A stretch of DNA of 45,852 bases from Pseudopelobacter sp964601865 (GTDB taxonomy: Bacteria > Desulfobacterota > Desulfuromonadia > Geobacterales > Pseudopelobacteraceae), in the NCBI GenBank assembly GCA_964601865.1, contig CAZRPI010000011.1, forward strand, positions 1-45,852. Reading direction: 5' to 3'. The translations under genes and the position numbers were made by a program. Below the pieces are notes generated by a model that saw only the letters and a program-made list of their open reading frames with translations, was not told where the DNA came from and ran no database searches. How positions within the stretch are numbered: position 1 is the stretch's first letter; every line of letters starts with the position of its first letter. Positions 34,801 to 42,331 of the stretch are shown in pieces.

Positions 34801-34931
34801 CCAGCCTGGGGATCAGCCTGTTTCCCAGGGACAGCGATGACGGCGCCACCCTGATCCGCAACGCTGATATCGCCATGTACCGGGCCAAGCGGGAAGGGGG
34901 GGAACTTTCTCCTTTTTTGCCCCCGAGATGA
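31851..34931 (+). CDS. Membrane GAF-PAS-GGDEF diguanylate cyclase, separated from its EAL half
   Basis: This 1,026-residue protein has about seven N-terminal membrane helices (to about residue 250), a periplasmic sensor region (about 255-520), a further helix near 525-550, a GAF domain (about 570-720), a PAS domain (about 730-860) and a GGDEF domain. RFGGDEFVILLAEV is intact and an RDAD inhibitory site sits five residues ahead. Just after AMYRAKREGG, where a linker to EAL would continue, the frame ends in ELSPFLPPR-stop within G7, T6 and C5 homopolymers. The next ORF takes up the EAL domain immediately. The original protein was almost certainly GGDEF-EAL-REC, now split by a sequencing error or a real frameshift. 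Confidence 0.85.
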   Translation: MAETGHQHPAPFTRLIRGCALFVATVAGAAWLGLATGTPWLASLGESLVPMAPSTALLFILFSGVILLATRGAPGWRQGRMVLGIVLACGMIATTLLVLALNDVHPTIEHLGVTMLDTLGDTPLGHMSPVTAFSFITAAFSLLGRLTASPDRRIRAKISFWLALLLVAGYAMLSLAYLLGTPMLYGGGMIPPAAPTSLAFMALGLALAFLSLPIAWPSAVESGLEGEGSPLALVLLFALLVAGIVSVGFFYHHKHEKLHLGAMENQLAAIADLKLSEITFYRSERLIDASIYHHNRAFALMVRSFLRTAPERRTGHDLNVWLAALKANRNYDGIFLLDARGGNPLSLSGHAQQPSGYLAGQARLALESNRVVFTDFYRDTADGGIHLCVLVPVLDPPATGRALAVLALRIDPGRYLYPLLKYWPLESASGETALVRRDGADVLFLSELRFHGDAALKLRTPLQQVEAPEVMAATGRSGIVRGINFHRVPVVAALRKVPDTPWHLMARVDIAEIYAPLRERLWITVALEFALLLSAGFGVWFAWKQRNLAHYRRLERDARLNRERLQCLVNVLQYQALNIQDLLDYALSEALLLTASSYGYIYYYDEGTQRFILNSWSRGVMPACKVMDPQTEYELERTGIWGEAVRQRKPIVINDFQEPDPLKKGYPEGHVHLTSFLTLPVVDQGRIVAVVGVANKKTGYDDADVTQLSLLMDSVWKSAERKRMEDALLASEERVRLAVTSSNLGLYDLDLRTGSVIVNPEYARILGYEPDEFKESYALWREQLHPDDAVPANKVYEEYIAGLRDTYQLEYRRKTKTGDWKWILAYGRVVARDEAGGPLRMLGTTVDIDERKQNEQRLAYLATHDELTGLASRALLYDRLEQSLYYARRSGRVLAVLLLDLDRFKVINDSLGHVFGDKLLKAVALRLRQVIRDADTAARFGGDEFVILLAEVADPDDVGMLAGRVLRCLEPSHLIDGREVTISASLGISLFPRDSDDGATLIRNADIAMYRAKREGGELSPFLPPR

Positions 34932-36145
34932 CCCAGCGGGCCATGGAGGCCATGGAAACTGAAAACGCTCTGCGCCAGGCGCTGGACCGGAATGAATTCC
35001 TGCTGCACTACCAGCCCAAGGTTGAACTGGCCACGGGGCGGATGATCGGTTGCGAGGCCCTGGTCCGCTGGCTGCATCCGCAACGGGGAATGGTACCGCC
35101 GAATGAATTCATTCCTCTGGCCGAAGAGACCGGCCTGATCGTGCCGCTGGGAACCTGGGTACTGACGGAGGCCTGCCGGCAGGTACGCGCCTGGCAGGAC
35201 GAAGGGCTGCCGGCCGTGAGTGTGGCGGTCAATCTCTCCGCCCGGCAGTTCCGTGCGGGGAACCTGCCGTGGCTGGCCGGGAACGTCCTGCGGTCATGCG
35301 GGCTCGACCCCTGCTGGCTGGAGCTTGAGCTGACCGAAAGTCTGGTCATGGACAATCCCGGCCGGGCTATCGCCCTGATGCGGGAGCTGAAAGACATCGG
35401 GGTCCGGCTGAGCATGGACGATTTCGGCACCGGCTACTCGAGTCTGGCCAGCCTGAGCCGTTTCCCCATCGATCACCTGAAAATAGACCGCTCCTTTGTT
35501 GCCGATATCGTCACCAACCAGCACTCGGCCACCATCGCCGCCTCGATCATCGACATAGCGCACCGCATGCAGCTCCAGGTAATCGCGGAAGGGGTGGAGA
35601 CCGAGGCCCAGCTCGCCTATCTGCGCAAACATGGCTGCGACCAGATTCAGGGCTACTTCTTCAGCCGTCCCCTGGCCGCCGCTGACTTCGCGGCACTACT
35701 GCGAAGAAATACGCCATACGCCATCCCGTCCCCTGGCGTTGCGGCTCGTACGCTGCTGCTGGTGGATGACGAGCGCAATATCCTCCGGGCGCTCAAGCGG
35801 CTCCTGGCCGAAGAAGGCTATCTCATCGTTACCGCGGACAACGCCAGTGAAGGGCTGGAGCTGCTGGCCAGGGAAAACATCCAGGTGGTCATTTCCGATC
35901 AGCGTATGCCGGATATGTGCGGCACCGAGTTTTTAGGCCGGGTCAAAGCGCTGCATCCCGATACGGTGCGTATTGTCCTGTCCGGGTTTGCCGATCTTGA
36001 AACCGTCACCACAGCGGTCAACGAAGGGGCGGTATACAAGGTGCTCACGAAACCGTGGGACGGCGACCAGTTGCGCAGGATCATCCGGGACGCCTTCCGC
36101 ATGTACGAGCAGTCCGCCATTTCCAGCCGGACGGGATTGCCGTAG
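34928..36145 (+). CDS. EAL-receiver protein (C-terminal half of the split GGDEF-EAL-REC gene)
   Basis: This 405-residue frame begins with the usual GGDEF-EAL linker TQRAMEAMETENALRQAL. It continues through a full c-di-GMP phosphodiesterase domain: CEALVRW, NLSARQF, ELELTES, DDFGTGYSS, KIDRSFV and EGVETEAQL are all present, so activity is expected. A C-terminal receiver follows (about 275-400) with LLLVDDERN, the phospho-Asp in VVISDQRMPDM and LTKPWDGDQL. Its ATG overlaps the preceding TGA (ATGA) with no ribosome site nearby. That suggests it is not an independent gene but the continuation after a frame change. A receiver after EAL is uncommon. The stop codon lies inside a palindromic repeat. 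Confidence 0.85.
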   Translation: MTQRAMEAMETENALRQALDRNEFLLHYQPKVELATGRMIGCEALVRWLHPQRGMVPPNEFIPLAEETGLIVPLGTWVLTEACRQVRAWQDEGLPAVSVAVNLSARQFRAGNLPWLAGNVLRSCGLDPCWLELELTESLVMDNPGRAIALMRELKDIGVRLSMDDFGTGYSSLASLSRFPIDHLKIDRSFVADIVTNQHSATIAASIIDIAHRMQLQVIAEGVETEAQLAYLRKHGCDQIQGYFFSRPLAAADFAALLRRNTPYAIPSPGVAARTLLLVDDERNILRALKRLLAEEGYLIVTADNASEGLELLARENIQVVISDQRMPDMCGTEFLGRVKALHPDTVRIVLSGFADLETVTTAVNEGAVYKVLTKPWDGDQLRRIIRDAFRMYEQSAISSRTGLP

Positions 36146-36169
36146 AGACGCATTGCAATGCCTCTCTAC
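36142..36169. repeat. Extragenic palindrome overlapping a stop codon, copy 1
   Basis: GTAGAGACGCATTGC and its near-perfect complement form a 28-base palindrome starting within the stop codon of the EAL-REC gene. A related element starts at the stop codon of the kinase at 40222. Both begin CCGTAGAGACGC. They resemble REP-type elements, and this copy could act as a 3-prime stabiliser or terminator. Confidence 0.7.
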
Positions 36170-36260
36170 CATGCCACCATGAAAGCATTTGCGAATCCGA
36201 TGAGCGCAAATTCTACTGAGTCGGATTGACTTGGGCCGCGGCTCTTTCTCACCACATCCC

Positions 36261-36321
36261 CCTCCCAACCTCCCCCTTGAAGGGGGAGGAGTTTTTAATC
36301 CCCTCCCCTTCAAGGGGAGGG
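36261..36321. repeat. Double C-rich/G-rich palindrome
   Basis: Two 21-base perfect palindromes (36269-36289 and 36301-36321) with CTCCCC-type arms, flanked by CCCTCCCAACC on one side and GGGTCAGGGTGG on the other, lie between the EAL-REC gene and the corrinoid cassette. The pattern resembles an extragenic interspersed repeat. A short T-run after the first palindrome could also terminate transcription. Confidence 0.65.
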
Positions 36322-36385
36322 TCAGGGTGGGAACGGGGTCAAGCTGCGAACAAGCAACCCGCAACCTGAAGGAGAGAGACCAGTT

Positions 36386-37051
36386 ATGGCGCAGCGGATA
36401 ATGAAAGAGTATTACGAAGCCATCATCGACACCGACCGGGAGAAGGCCTTGATGGTCGTGCAAAACGCCCTTGACCAGGGGGTCTCGCCCGAGGACGTGG
36501 TTTTCGGGATTGTAGTTCCGGCGATGGAGATGATGATGACGTCTATCGGCAATGACCAGGGGATCAGTCTCGCGCAGCATTTCATGACCGCCCAGATCGC
36601 TTCCGAAGTCGTCGATATGGTAACGCCTCTGTTTACGCTAAAGCCGGAGATCGTCGGCCGGGTTGTCATCGGTACCGCCAGGGGTGACTTTCACGGCCTC
36701 GGCAAACGGATCGTCATCGGTTGCCTGAAGGCCATGATGATCGAGGTAATTGATCTCGGGCTCAACGTACCGGCGGAGCGCTTCGTGGAAGAGGCCGTGG
36801 CCCATGACGCCCAGGTTATCGCCATTTCGGCCATGATGGTTCACACGGCCCGCGGCGAGAACGGCTGCCGCGGGGTGCGCCGGATATTGAAGGAGCGGGG
36901 GCTTGAGAGCCGGATCAAGATCAATGTCGGAGGCGCGCCCTACCGCTTCGATCACAACCTGTACAGGGTCGTGGGCTCCGACTCCTGGGCGGAGAACGGC
37001 ATTATCGCGGGAAAGGTGATTACCGGGCTCATCAGGGAGGTGCGCGGATGA
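36386..37051 (+). CDS. Corrinoid methyltransferase carrier protein (MtbC/MttC-like)
   Basis: This 221-residue protein has a helical cap domain (about 5-85) and a B12-binding Rossmann domain with DFHGLG (DxHxxG, His103 as the lower cobalt ligand), then LGLNVPAERFVEEAV, ISAMMV and INVGGAPY. Such proteins carry a methyl group on cobalt between a substrate-specific methyltransferase and an acceptor enzyme. GGAGAG lies upstream. Its TGA overlaps the ATG of the next gene, so the pair is translationally coupled. Which substrate it demethylates cannot be told. No dedicated MtmB/MttB-like substrate methyltransferase is visible beside it. Confidence 0.9.
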   Translation: MAQRIMKEYYEAIIDTDREKALMVVQNALDQGVSPEDVVFGIVVPAMEMMMTSIGNDQGISLAQHFMTAQIASEVVDMVTPLFTLKPEIVGRVVIGTARGDFHGLGKRIVIGCLKAMMIEVIDLGLNVPAERFVEEAVAHDAQVIAISAMMVHTARGENGCRGVRRILKERGLESRIKINVGGAPYRFDHNLYRVVGSDSWAENGIIAGKVITGLIREVRG

Positions 37052-38085
37052 TGACAGGCATGGAGCGGCTCGCCGCGGCAGTCAATGGTACCCCCGCCGA
37101 CCGGATTCCGGTCTTCTGCAACCTGCTCGATCAGGGGGCCAGGGAGCTGGGGCTTTCGCTGCAAGAGTATTACTCCAGAGGGGAATACGTTGCCGAGGCG
37201 CAGTTGCGGATGCGGGCTAAATACGGCTACGACTGCCTCTGGAGCCTTTTCTACGTCGGCAAGGAGGCCGAGCTGCTGGGGTGCAAAAAGATCATCTTCG
37301 CTTCGGACGGCCCGCCCAACGTGGGAGAGATGATCATCAGAAATTATGACGACATCGCCAGTCTCCAGGTTCCCGACGACATCACAACCCACCCGGCCTT
37401 CGAGGAAGAACTGAAATGCCTCCGCATCCTGAAGGCCGAGGCGGGCGGAAAATATCCGATCTGCGCTTATCTGACCGCTTCAATGACACTTCCGGCGATC
37501 CTGATGGGGATGGAAAAATGGATGCGGATGCTGATGATGGGACCGGCCGACATGCGCGACGAACTGCTCGCCAAATGCTCCGATTTCTTCCGGAAGCAGA
37601 TTGCCGCCTATCGCGCGGCCGGCGCCGATGTGCTGGTCTATTCCAACCCCTTCGGCTCCACCGATGTCATCCCCCGGAAATTTTTCGATGAACTGTCGCT
37701 TCCCTGGATGGAACGGGATCTGCGGCCGGGAGGAGTGGATGGCGTGGTCTACTATTGCGGCAGCTCGCGCTTCAACGACGTGATCGAAACGGTTATCGAA
37801 CGTCTGGGGATCGGGGCGTTCTACCTGAGCCCCTGGGACGACATCGGCGAGGGAAAACGGATCATCGCGGGCCGGGGACTTACCTGCGGGGTGCTCAACG
37901 ACATCATGCTGATCGACTGGACCCGGGAGGAGATCAGGGCCGAAGTCAAACGGATGATCGCAGCGGGGAAGCCGGGCGGCAGGTTTCTGTTCGGCACGTT
38001 GGTCATGCCCTACGCCATCCCCGAGGAGAACATCCGCACGATGCTTGAAGCGGCCTATGAATTCGGGAGGTTCGACACACCATGA
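37048..38085 (+). CDS. Uroporphyrinogen-decarboxylase-family methyltransferase (MtaA/CmuA-like)
   Basis: This 345-residue TIM-barrel protein of the UROD superfamily resembles MtaA-type enzymes that pass methyl groups from corrinoid proteins to a thiol, or substrate methyltransferases of that fold. MtaA/MtbA enzymes use a zinc site formed by HxC and a later Cys. Here the first His position is Tyr (Y235-Y-C237), and the later GCG motif is replaced by GTLVMPYAIP (316-325). A divergent metal site or another substrate is therefore likely. GGGAGG precedes the ATG. The gene overlaps both neighbours (ATGA junctions), so the three-gene cassette is one unit. True heme-pathway HemE is unlikely. Confidence 0.85.
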   Translation: MMTGMERLAAAVNGTPADRIPVFCNLLDQGARELGLSLQEYYSRGEYVAEAQLRMRAKYGYDCLWSLFYVGKEAELLGCKKIIFASDGPPNVGEMIIRNYDDIASLQVPDDITTHPAFEEELKCLRILKAEAGGKYPICAYLTASMTLPAILMGMEKWMRMLMMGPADMRDELLAKCSDFFRKQIAAYRAAGADVLVYSNPFGSTDVIPRKFFDELSLPWMERDLRPGGVDGVVYYCGSSRFNDVIETVIERLGIGAFYLSPWDDIGEGKRIIAGRGLTCGVLNDIMLIDWTREEIRAEVKRMIAAGKPGGRFLFGTLVMPYAIPEENIRTMLEAAYEFGRFDTP

Positions 38086-38723
38086 CGGCGAACGGCAAGC
38101 CGTTACTGCTGGTGGGATGCGGTATTCTGCGGAAAGAGATTCGTTTTCTGATCGAGAAAAACCGCTGGCCGCTGGAGACATTGTTTCTCGATTCGGCGCT
38201 GCACATCGATTTCGACAGACTGTTCATGGCGCTGACAACGGCGCTCGAAGCCAATAAGGAACGCGAGATAATTGTTTTCTACGGCGCCTGCCACCCGCTG
38301 ATGGAAGCGGTGACCGGTTCGACCGGTGTAATCCGGACCATGGGCCAGAACTGCGTCGAGATGCTGCTGGGAATGGAGCGTTTTACGGATGAGCTGGAAA
38401 AGGGCGCCTTCTTTCTGCTGGAGGAGTGGGCCTGCCGCTACAAGCAGATCATGACCGCGACTTTCGGCCCGAACCGGAAGGTCATGCGCGAGATCATCAA
38501 GGGGGACAGGAGTTGCCTGCTGTGCGTCACCACCCCCTGCTCCGGCGATTTCAGGGCCGAGGCCGAAGCGGCGGGCGGGCTGGCGGGGCTTCCGCTGCGC
38601 TGGATGGATGTCTCTCTGGAACATCTGGAGGCGGTGCTGCAAGATGCGATTGACAGGGCAAGGCGGAGGGATGAGCGGATATGCGATCTGGTAAGGTCTA
38701 TTGTGAGTGCTGCAAATGATTGA
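38082..38723 (+). CDS. DUF1638 family protein
   Basis: This 213-residue protein begins LLLVGCGILRKEI and has a FYGACHPLME segment, LDSALHIDFD and RTMGQNCVEMLLGMERFTDELEKGAFFLLEEWACRY, which match the DUF1638 pattern. The family is common near corrinoid methyltransferase genes in methanogens and acetogens, but its role is not established. Several conserved cysteines (12, about 68, 89, 115 and 143-151) could bind metal or help methyl transfer. It overlaps the UROD gene by ATGA and precedes a GAF kinase by 20 bases. It is most likely an accessory factor of the corrinoid cassette. Confidence 0.8.
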   Translation: MTANGKPLLLVGCGILRKEIRFLIEKNRWPLETLFLDSALHIDFDRLFMALTTALEANKEREIIVFYGACHPLMEAVTGSTGVIRTMGQNCVEMLLGMERFTDELEKGAFFLLEEWACRYKQIMTATFGPNRKVMREIIKGDRSCLLCVTTPCSGDFRAEAEAAGGLAGLPLRWMDVSLEHLEAVLQDAIDRARRRDERICDLVRSIVSAAND

Positions 38724-38743
38724 TCCTCTTTTTGAGCTTCAGT

Positions 38744-40222
38744 ATGACTGAAACAACAGCCGAAATAGCCCGTCTGGAGGAACGCGCCGGGAAACTGGCG
38801 CGGGACAAGTCTCATCTTCAGCTGATCATCAGCCTGATCAAAAAAGTCAGCGCCGCCCAGGGGCTTGACGGCAAGATCGAGACCATGCTGAGCGCCGTTC
38901 TGGATGTCGTCGGTGGCGCCAATATCGTTTTGTATTATCTGATTGATGATGATCTGTACTATGCGGATGTCTTCGGTAAACAGAGCAGGCTCGACCGCAT
39001 CGACGACGATCTGGTGAAGACGGTGTTTGTAACCGGCGCGCCGCTTGAGCATGAGCACGATTTCAGCGACACCCGGATGCTGACTCCGGAATTCGGCAGG
39101 GCTTACACCTGGGTTTTCCCGCTCGTGGCGGGCCGGGAACTGATCGGAGTTATCAAGCTGGAGAGCCTGAATATCGCCCTGCATGAGTTGCATGACCATA
39201 TGCCGACCTTCTTCTCCTATCTCGCCACTGTCCTGAATAACGAGATCCATGGCTGGACCCAGCTCAAGCTGGCCAACGATCGCTTGAACGAGACGAACTC
39301 GAAACTGAGTCTGGAGATCGAAGAACGCCTGCATGCAGAGAGAATCTTGCAGGAGTATGCGCAGGCCCTGGCAAACGGTAACCGGGAGCTGCAAACCGCC
39401 TATGACCGCCTCAAAAAGGCCCGGATGCAGCTCTTCCAGCAGGACAAGATGGTTTCAATCGGCCAGTTGGCGGCAGGGGTGGCCCATGAAATCAACAACC
39501 CGATGGGGTATATCATCTGCAACCTGTCGTGCCTTGGCAAATATGCGGAAAAGCTGGATGCGTACCTGGAGGCCAATCAGCAGACACTTGCCGGCGCGGA
39601 ACCGGCCATAAGACAAACGGTTTCCCAGGAGCTTGTCCGCTTTGGAATTGAGAAAATCCGTAAAGACATGCCCGATCTGATAGCCGAATCGGCCGAAGGG
39701 GCTCAACGGGTGAAAAAGATCGTGCAGGATCTGAATAGTTTTTCCCGGGTTAATGCCATGGCGTTTTCCTACGCCGACATACACGAAGGGCTGGAGAGTA
39801 CCCTTTCGGTTGCCGGGAGCATGTTGAGCGGCAAGGTTGTTGTGGAACGGGAGTACGGCCGGCTTCCTCCGGTATGGTGCAACCTTGGGCTGCTCAACCA
39901 GGTATTTCTGAATATTCTGCTGAACGCCGCCGACGCAATTCAAAGCCGGGGAATTGTGCGGATAACGACGAGTTCCGTGGATGAATCGGTGCGGATCGCC
40001 ATCAGCGATTCCGGTTGCGGCATTCCTCCGGAACAGATTGAACGGATATTCGAGCCCTTCTATTCCACCAAGCAGGTTGGTCAGGGCACGGGGCTGGGGC
40101 TGACAATCGCGTTTGATATAGTCGTCAACAAGCATGGAGGCCGGATCGATGTGGCTAGTGAGGTCGGCAAAGGCAGCACATTCACCATCACCCTTCCGGT
40201 GAACAGGGAAGGGCCACCGTAG
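38744..40222 (+). CDS. GAF-domain sensor histidine kinase
   Basis: This kinase of about 492 residues has an N-terminal coiled coil, a GAF-like domain (about 25-170) without transmembrane helices, a second coiled coil (about 180-235), a HisKA-type domain with AGVAHEINNPMGYIICNLS and a HATPase domain with NILLNAADAIQ, DSGCGI and GTGLGLTIAF. The ATG at 38744 has no strong ribosome site; an in-frame TTG at 38720 is an alternative. It follows DUF1638 by 20 bases, which suggests it is expressed with the corrinoid cassette and may sense its substrate or state. The core matches the kinases at 26775 and 29346. No receiver lies next to it. Confidence 0.85.
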   Translation: MTETTAEIARLEERAGKLARDKSHLQLIISLIKKVSAAQGLDGKIETMLSAVLDVVGGANIVLYYLIDDDLYYADVFGKQSRLDRIDDDLVKTVFVTGAPLEHEHDFSDTRMLTPEFGRAYTWVFPLVAGRELIGVIKLESLNIALHELHDHMPTFFSYLATVLNNEIHGWTQLKLANDRLNETNSKLSLEIEERLHAERILQEYAQALANGNRELQTAYDRLKKARMQLFQQDKMVSIGQLAAGVAHEINNPMGYIICNLSCLGKYAEKLDAYLEANQQTLAGAEPAIRQTVSQELVRFGIEKIRKDMPDLIAESAEGAQRVKKIVQDLNSFSRVNAMAFSYADIHEGLESTLSVAGSMLSGKVVVEREYGRLPPVWCNLGLLNQVFLNILLNAADAIQSRGIVRITTSSVDESVRIAISDSGCGIPPEQIERIFEPFYSTKQVGQGTGLGLTIAFDIVVNKHGGRIDVASEVGKGSTFTITLPVNREGPP

Positions 40223-40248
40223 AGACGCGCCGCTGGCGCGTCTCACGG
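40217..40248. repeat. Extragenic palindrome overlapping a stop codon, copy 2
   Basis: GAGACGCGCC at 40222-40231 and GGCGCGTCTC at 40235-40244 form a perfect 10-bp stem with a 3-base loop, extended by CCGT/ACGG. It begins in the TAG of the GAF kinase. It shares CCGTAGAGACGC with the copy at 36142. Confidence 0.7.
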
Positions 40249-40294
40249 CCACCGCGATCATCACATACGGCCACACACGGAAAGAGGGATACCC

Positions 40295-42331
40295 ATGGCC
40301 ATCAGGAGCGCAGGAATAATGCTTTCTGTTTTCATAATCTTGTCCCCAGGTGGTTCCGTCTGGGCGCAGGAGCGGAATATCTATGATCTGAGCCTGGAGA
40401 AACTGTCCGATCTGATCATAACCGACTCCAAGATCGGGCAATCCCTGGAAACGGTGACCCAGAAGGTGGAGCTGTTCTATCCTGAGGAGTTCGATCAGCA
40501 GACCACCCACAACAGGAACATTGCCGAGCTGCTCACCTACACCCCCGGCCAGTTCGTCAATCCCCTTTCCCGCAATGACGCCAACTGGGGCTCGTTCGGA
40601 GGTCTGGGACCGAAATACAACGGCTATCTCCTGGATGGCCTGCCGATCGACTCCTTTGCCGACGCCATGAGTCTCGATCCATGGGCCTTCGGCCAGGTCG
40701 AGATTCACAAGGGACCGGCCTCGGTCATGTATTCCAACTACCTGAGCATGGATTTCGCCGGAAATGAAACCCCGCTGGCCGGCATCACCAATTTCATCCT
40801 CAAAGATGTGGTTGAAGCGCCAGCCACCCGCGCCATGCTGGGGGGCGGCAGTTACAACACCATTGCCGGGCGGCTGTACCACCAGAACAGAAGAGAGAAT
40901 CTCAACTACTTCGTCGGCGCCAGCTATGAGCAATCCGATTACACCGCCTACGGCGCGGCCAACTCCTGGTTGCATACCACCAAGGATCCTGACTACCGGA
41001 AAATAAAGCTGTACGCGAAACTGACCTACCTGTTTGATCGTGATGACCACAAATTGTCCCTTTTTGCCCACCACACCTGGCATGACGGCGATACGGGCCG
41101 TCCCAACCGCGACTTCAAGCATCAGTATGACACCGTCAACCTTGCCTACTCCAACCAGATCACTGCCGCGGTCAACCTGCAGATAAAGACCGGCTATCGC
41201 AACTACGACCGCCGCTGGGCCGAGGACAACTATCCGGACAACCTGGGGTTGCGCGAACATGATGGGGTGGAACAGCGGATCTTCCCCACCGACCTGACCA
41301 TTAATGTCAGTCATGCCGGTAACAGCCTGCTGACCGTTGGGGCGGACGCGCAGGTGGCAACCTACCGGAGTTATGCCGGAACCGGCGGGGTGAAGCGGAC
41401 CGGGACCGACATGAGCGCGTACTCCGCCGGTGTGTTCGCGCAGGAGAAGTATGTACTCGGCAAGTGGGTGTTCAGGGTTGGCGGCCGTTTCAACTACACC
41501 AATCATTCCTATGACCTTTTTAACGGCGCTGCTCCGGAAAAACGGCGCAATTCCTGGGATTCGTTGCTCTGGAGCGCGGGCGTCCGCTATAACCTGACGC
41601 CGCGGGTGGCGTTCTACGGTAACGCCGGTTCCAGCTTCGTAGTGCCTTCAGCCAAGCAGCTTGGAGGAACATTGAGTGAATCCGATGCCGGCGTGACGGG
41701 AATGAATGGCCAGTTGCCCAACTTCGGCCTGAAGCCGGAAAAGGGGATCGGATCCGATCTCGGGGTTGAGCTGCGACCGCTCGACACCCTGCTGATCGGT
41801 ATCCGCGCTTTCTATAATCAGGTTGATGACGCAATAGTCGAAAATGCGGTCAGCACGACACCATCCCAAAGCAGATCGATGAATGTGGGTAGCGCCCGTT
41901 CCTGCGGTTTTGAGTTGAACGTTGAGCAGAAATTCGCCGAGTATGTGCGCTGGTTCGCGAATTTCACCTATACGGCCACACGAGTGGAGAACCGGCTCGA
42001 CCGGGACCAGGACGGAACCGGTATACCGTTCGCGCCGGACTATATCGCCAATGTTGGCCTTACGGCGCGGTTTCCCTGGGGTATAACTTTTTCTCCGTAC
42101 CTGCACCTGGTGGGAACCTATTATGACAGCACCTCGAAAAGCGGGCGCGAATCATTCGGCGGGTACCAGTTACTGAATATCAGAGCACAAAAAAACCTTG
42201 TAAAGAACGGCGGCTATGCCCTGAACGCCGCCCTTGATCTGAACAACCTGCTTGACAAGCACTACAAGATGCCGTGGCAGTTCAGAGACCCTGGCTTCAA
42301 CGCCTTCGGCAGCATGGAGTTGACGTTTTGA
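40295..42331 (+). CDS. TonB-dependent outer-membrane receptor
   Basis: This 678-residue beta-barrel receptor has a signal peptide (about 1-24, ending SVWA), a plug domain with NIAELLTYTPGQFVNP and LDGLPIDSFADAMSLDPW, IEVHKGPASV-like QVEIHKGPASVMY, and a barrel ending in the terminal Phe of FGSMELTF. No clear TonB box is seen. The plug start (ITDSKIGQSLETVTQKVEL) resembles receptors that sit beside YfiR genes. The YfiR start codon overlaps its stop, so the two are translationally coupled. The ligand is unknown. Coupling to a periplasmic YfiR suggests it may act as a signal transducer as much as a transporter. Confidence 0.9.
   Translation: MAIRSAGIMLSVFIILSPGGSVWAQERNIYDLSLEKLSDLIITDSKIGQSLETVTQKVELFYPEEFDQQTTHNRNIAELLTYTPGQFVNPLSRNDANWGSFGGLGPKYNGYLLDGLPIDSFADAMSLDPWAFGQVEIHKGPASVMYSNYLSMDFAGNETPLAGITNFILKDVVEAPATRAMLGGGSYNTIAGRLYHQNRRENLNYFVGASYEQSDYTAYGAANSWLHTTKDPDYRKIKLYAKLTYLFDRDDHKLSLFAHHTWHDGDTGRPNRDFKHQYDTVNLAYSNQITAAVNLQIKTGYRNYDRRWAEDNYPDNLGLREHDGVEQRIFPTDLTINVSHAGNSLLTVGADAQVATYRSYAGTGGVKRTGTDMSAYSAGVFAQEKYVLGKWVFRVGGRFNYTNHSYDLFNGAAPEKRRNSWDSLLWSAGVRYNLTPRVAFYGNAGSSFVVPSAKQLGGTLSESDAGVTGMNGQLPNFGLKPEKGIGSDLGVELRPLDTLLIGIRAFYNQVDDAIVENAVSTTPSQSRSMNVGSARSCGFELNVEQKFAEYVRWFANFTYTATRVENRLDRDQDGTGIPFAPDYIANVGLTARFPWGITFSPYLHLVGTYYDSTSKSGRESFGGYQLLNIRAQKNLVKNGGYALNAALDLNNLLDKHYKMPWQFRDPGFNAFGSMELTF

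Noticed and set aside
36142..36321. CRISPR-like repeat cluster
   Set aside because: The repeats are palindromes of two different kinds without regular spacers.
36146..36385. Cobalamin riboswitch ahead of the corrinoid cassette
   Set aside because: The gap is filled by palindromic repeats and no B12-box-like sequence was seen.
39455..41506. 683-codon open frame antisense to the GAF kinase and TonB receptor
   Set aside because: It spans two well-supported genes and their intergenic palindrome on the other strand, with no recognisable motif or ribosome site.
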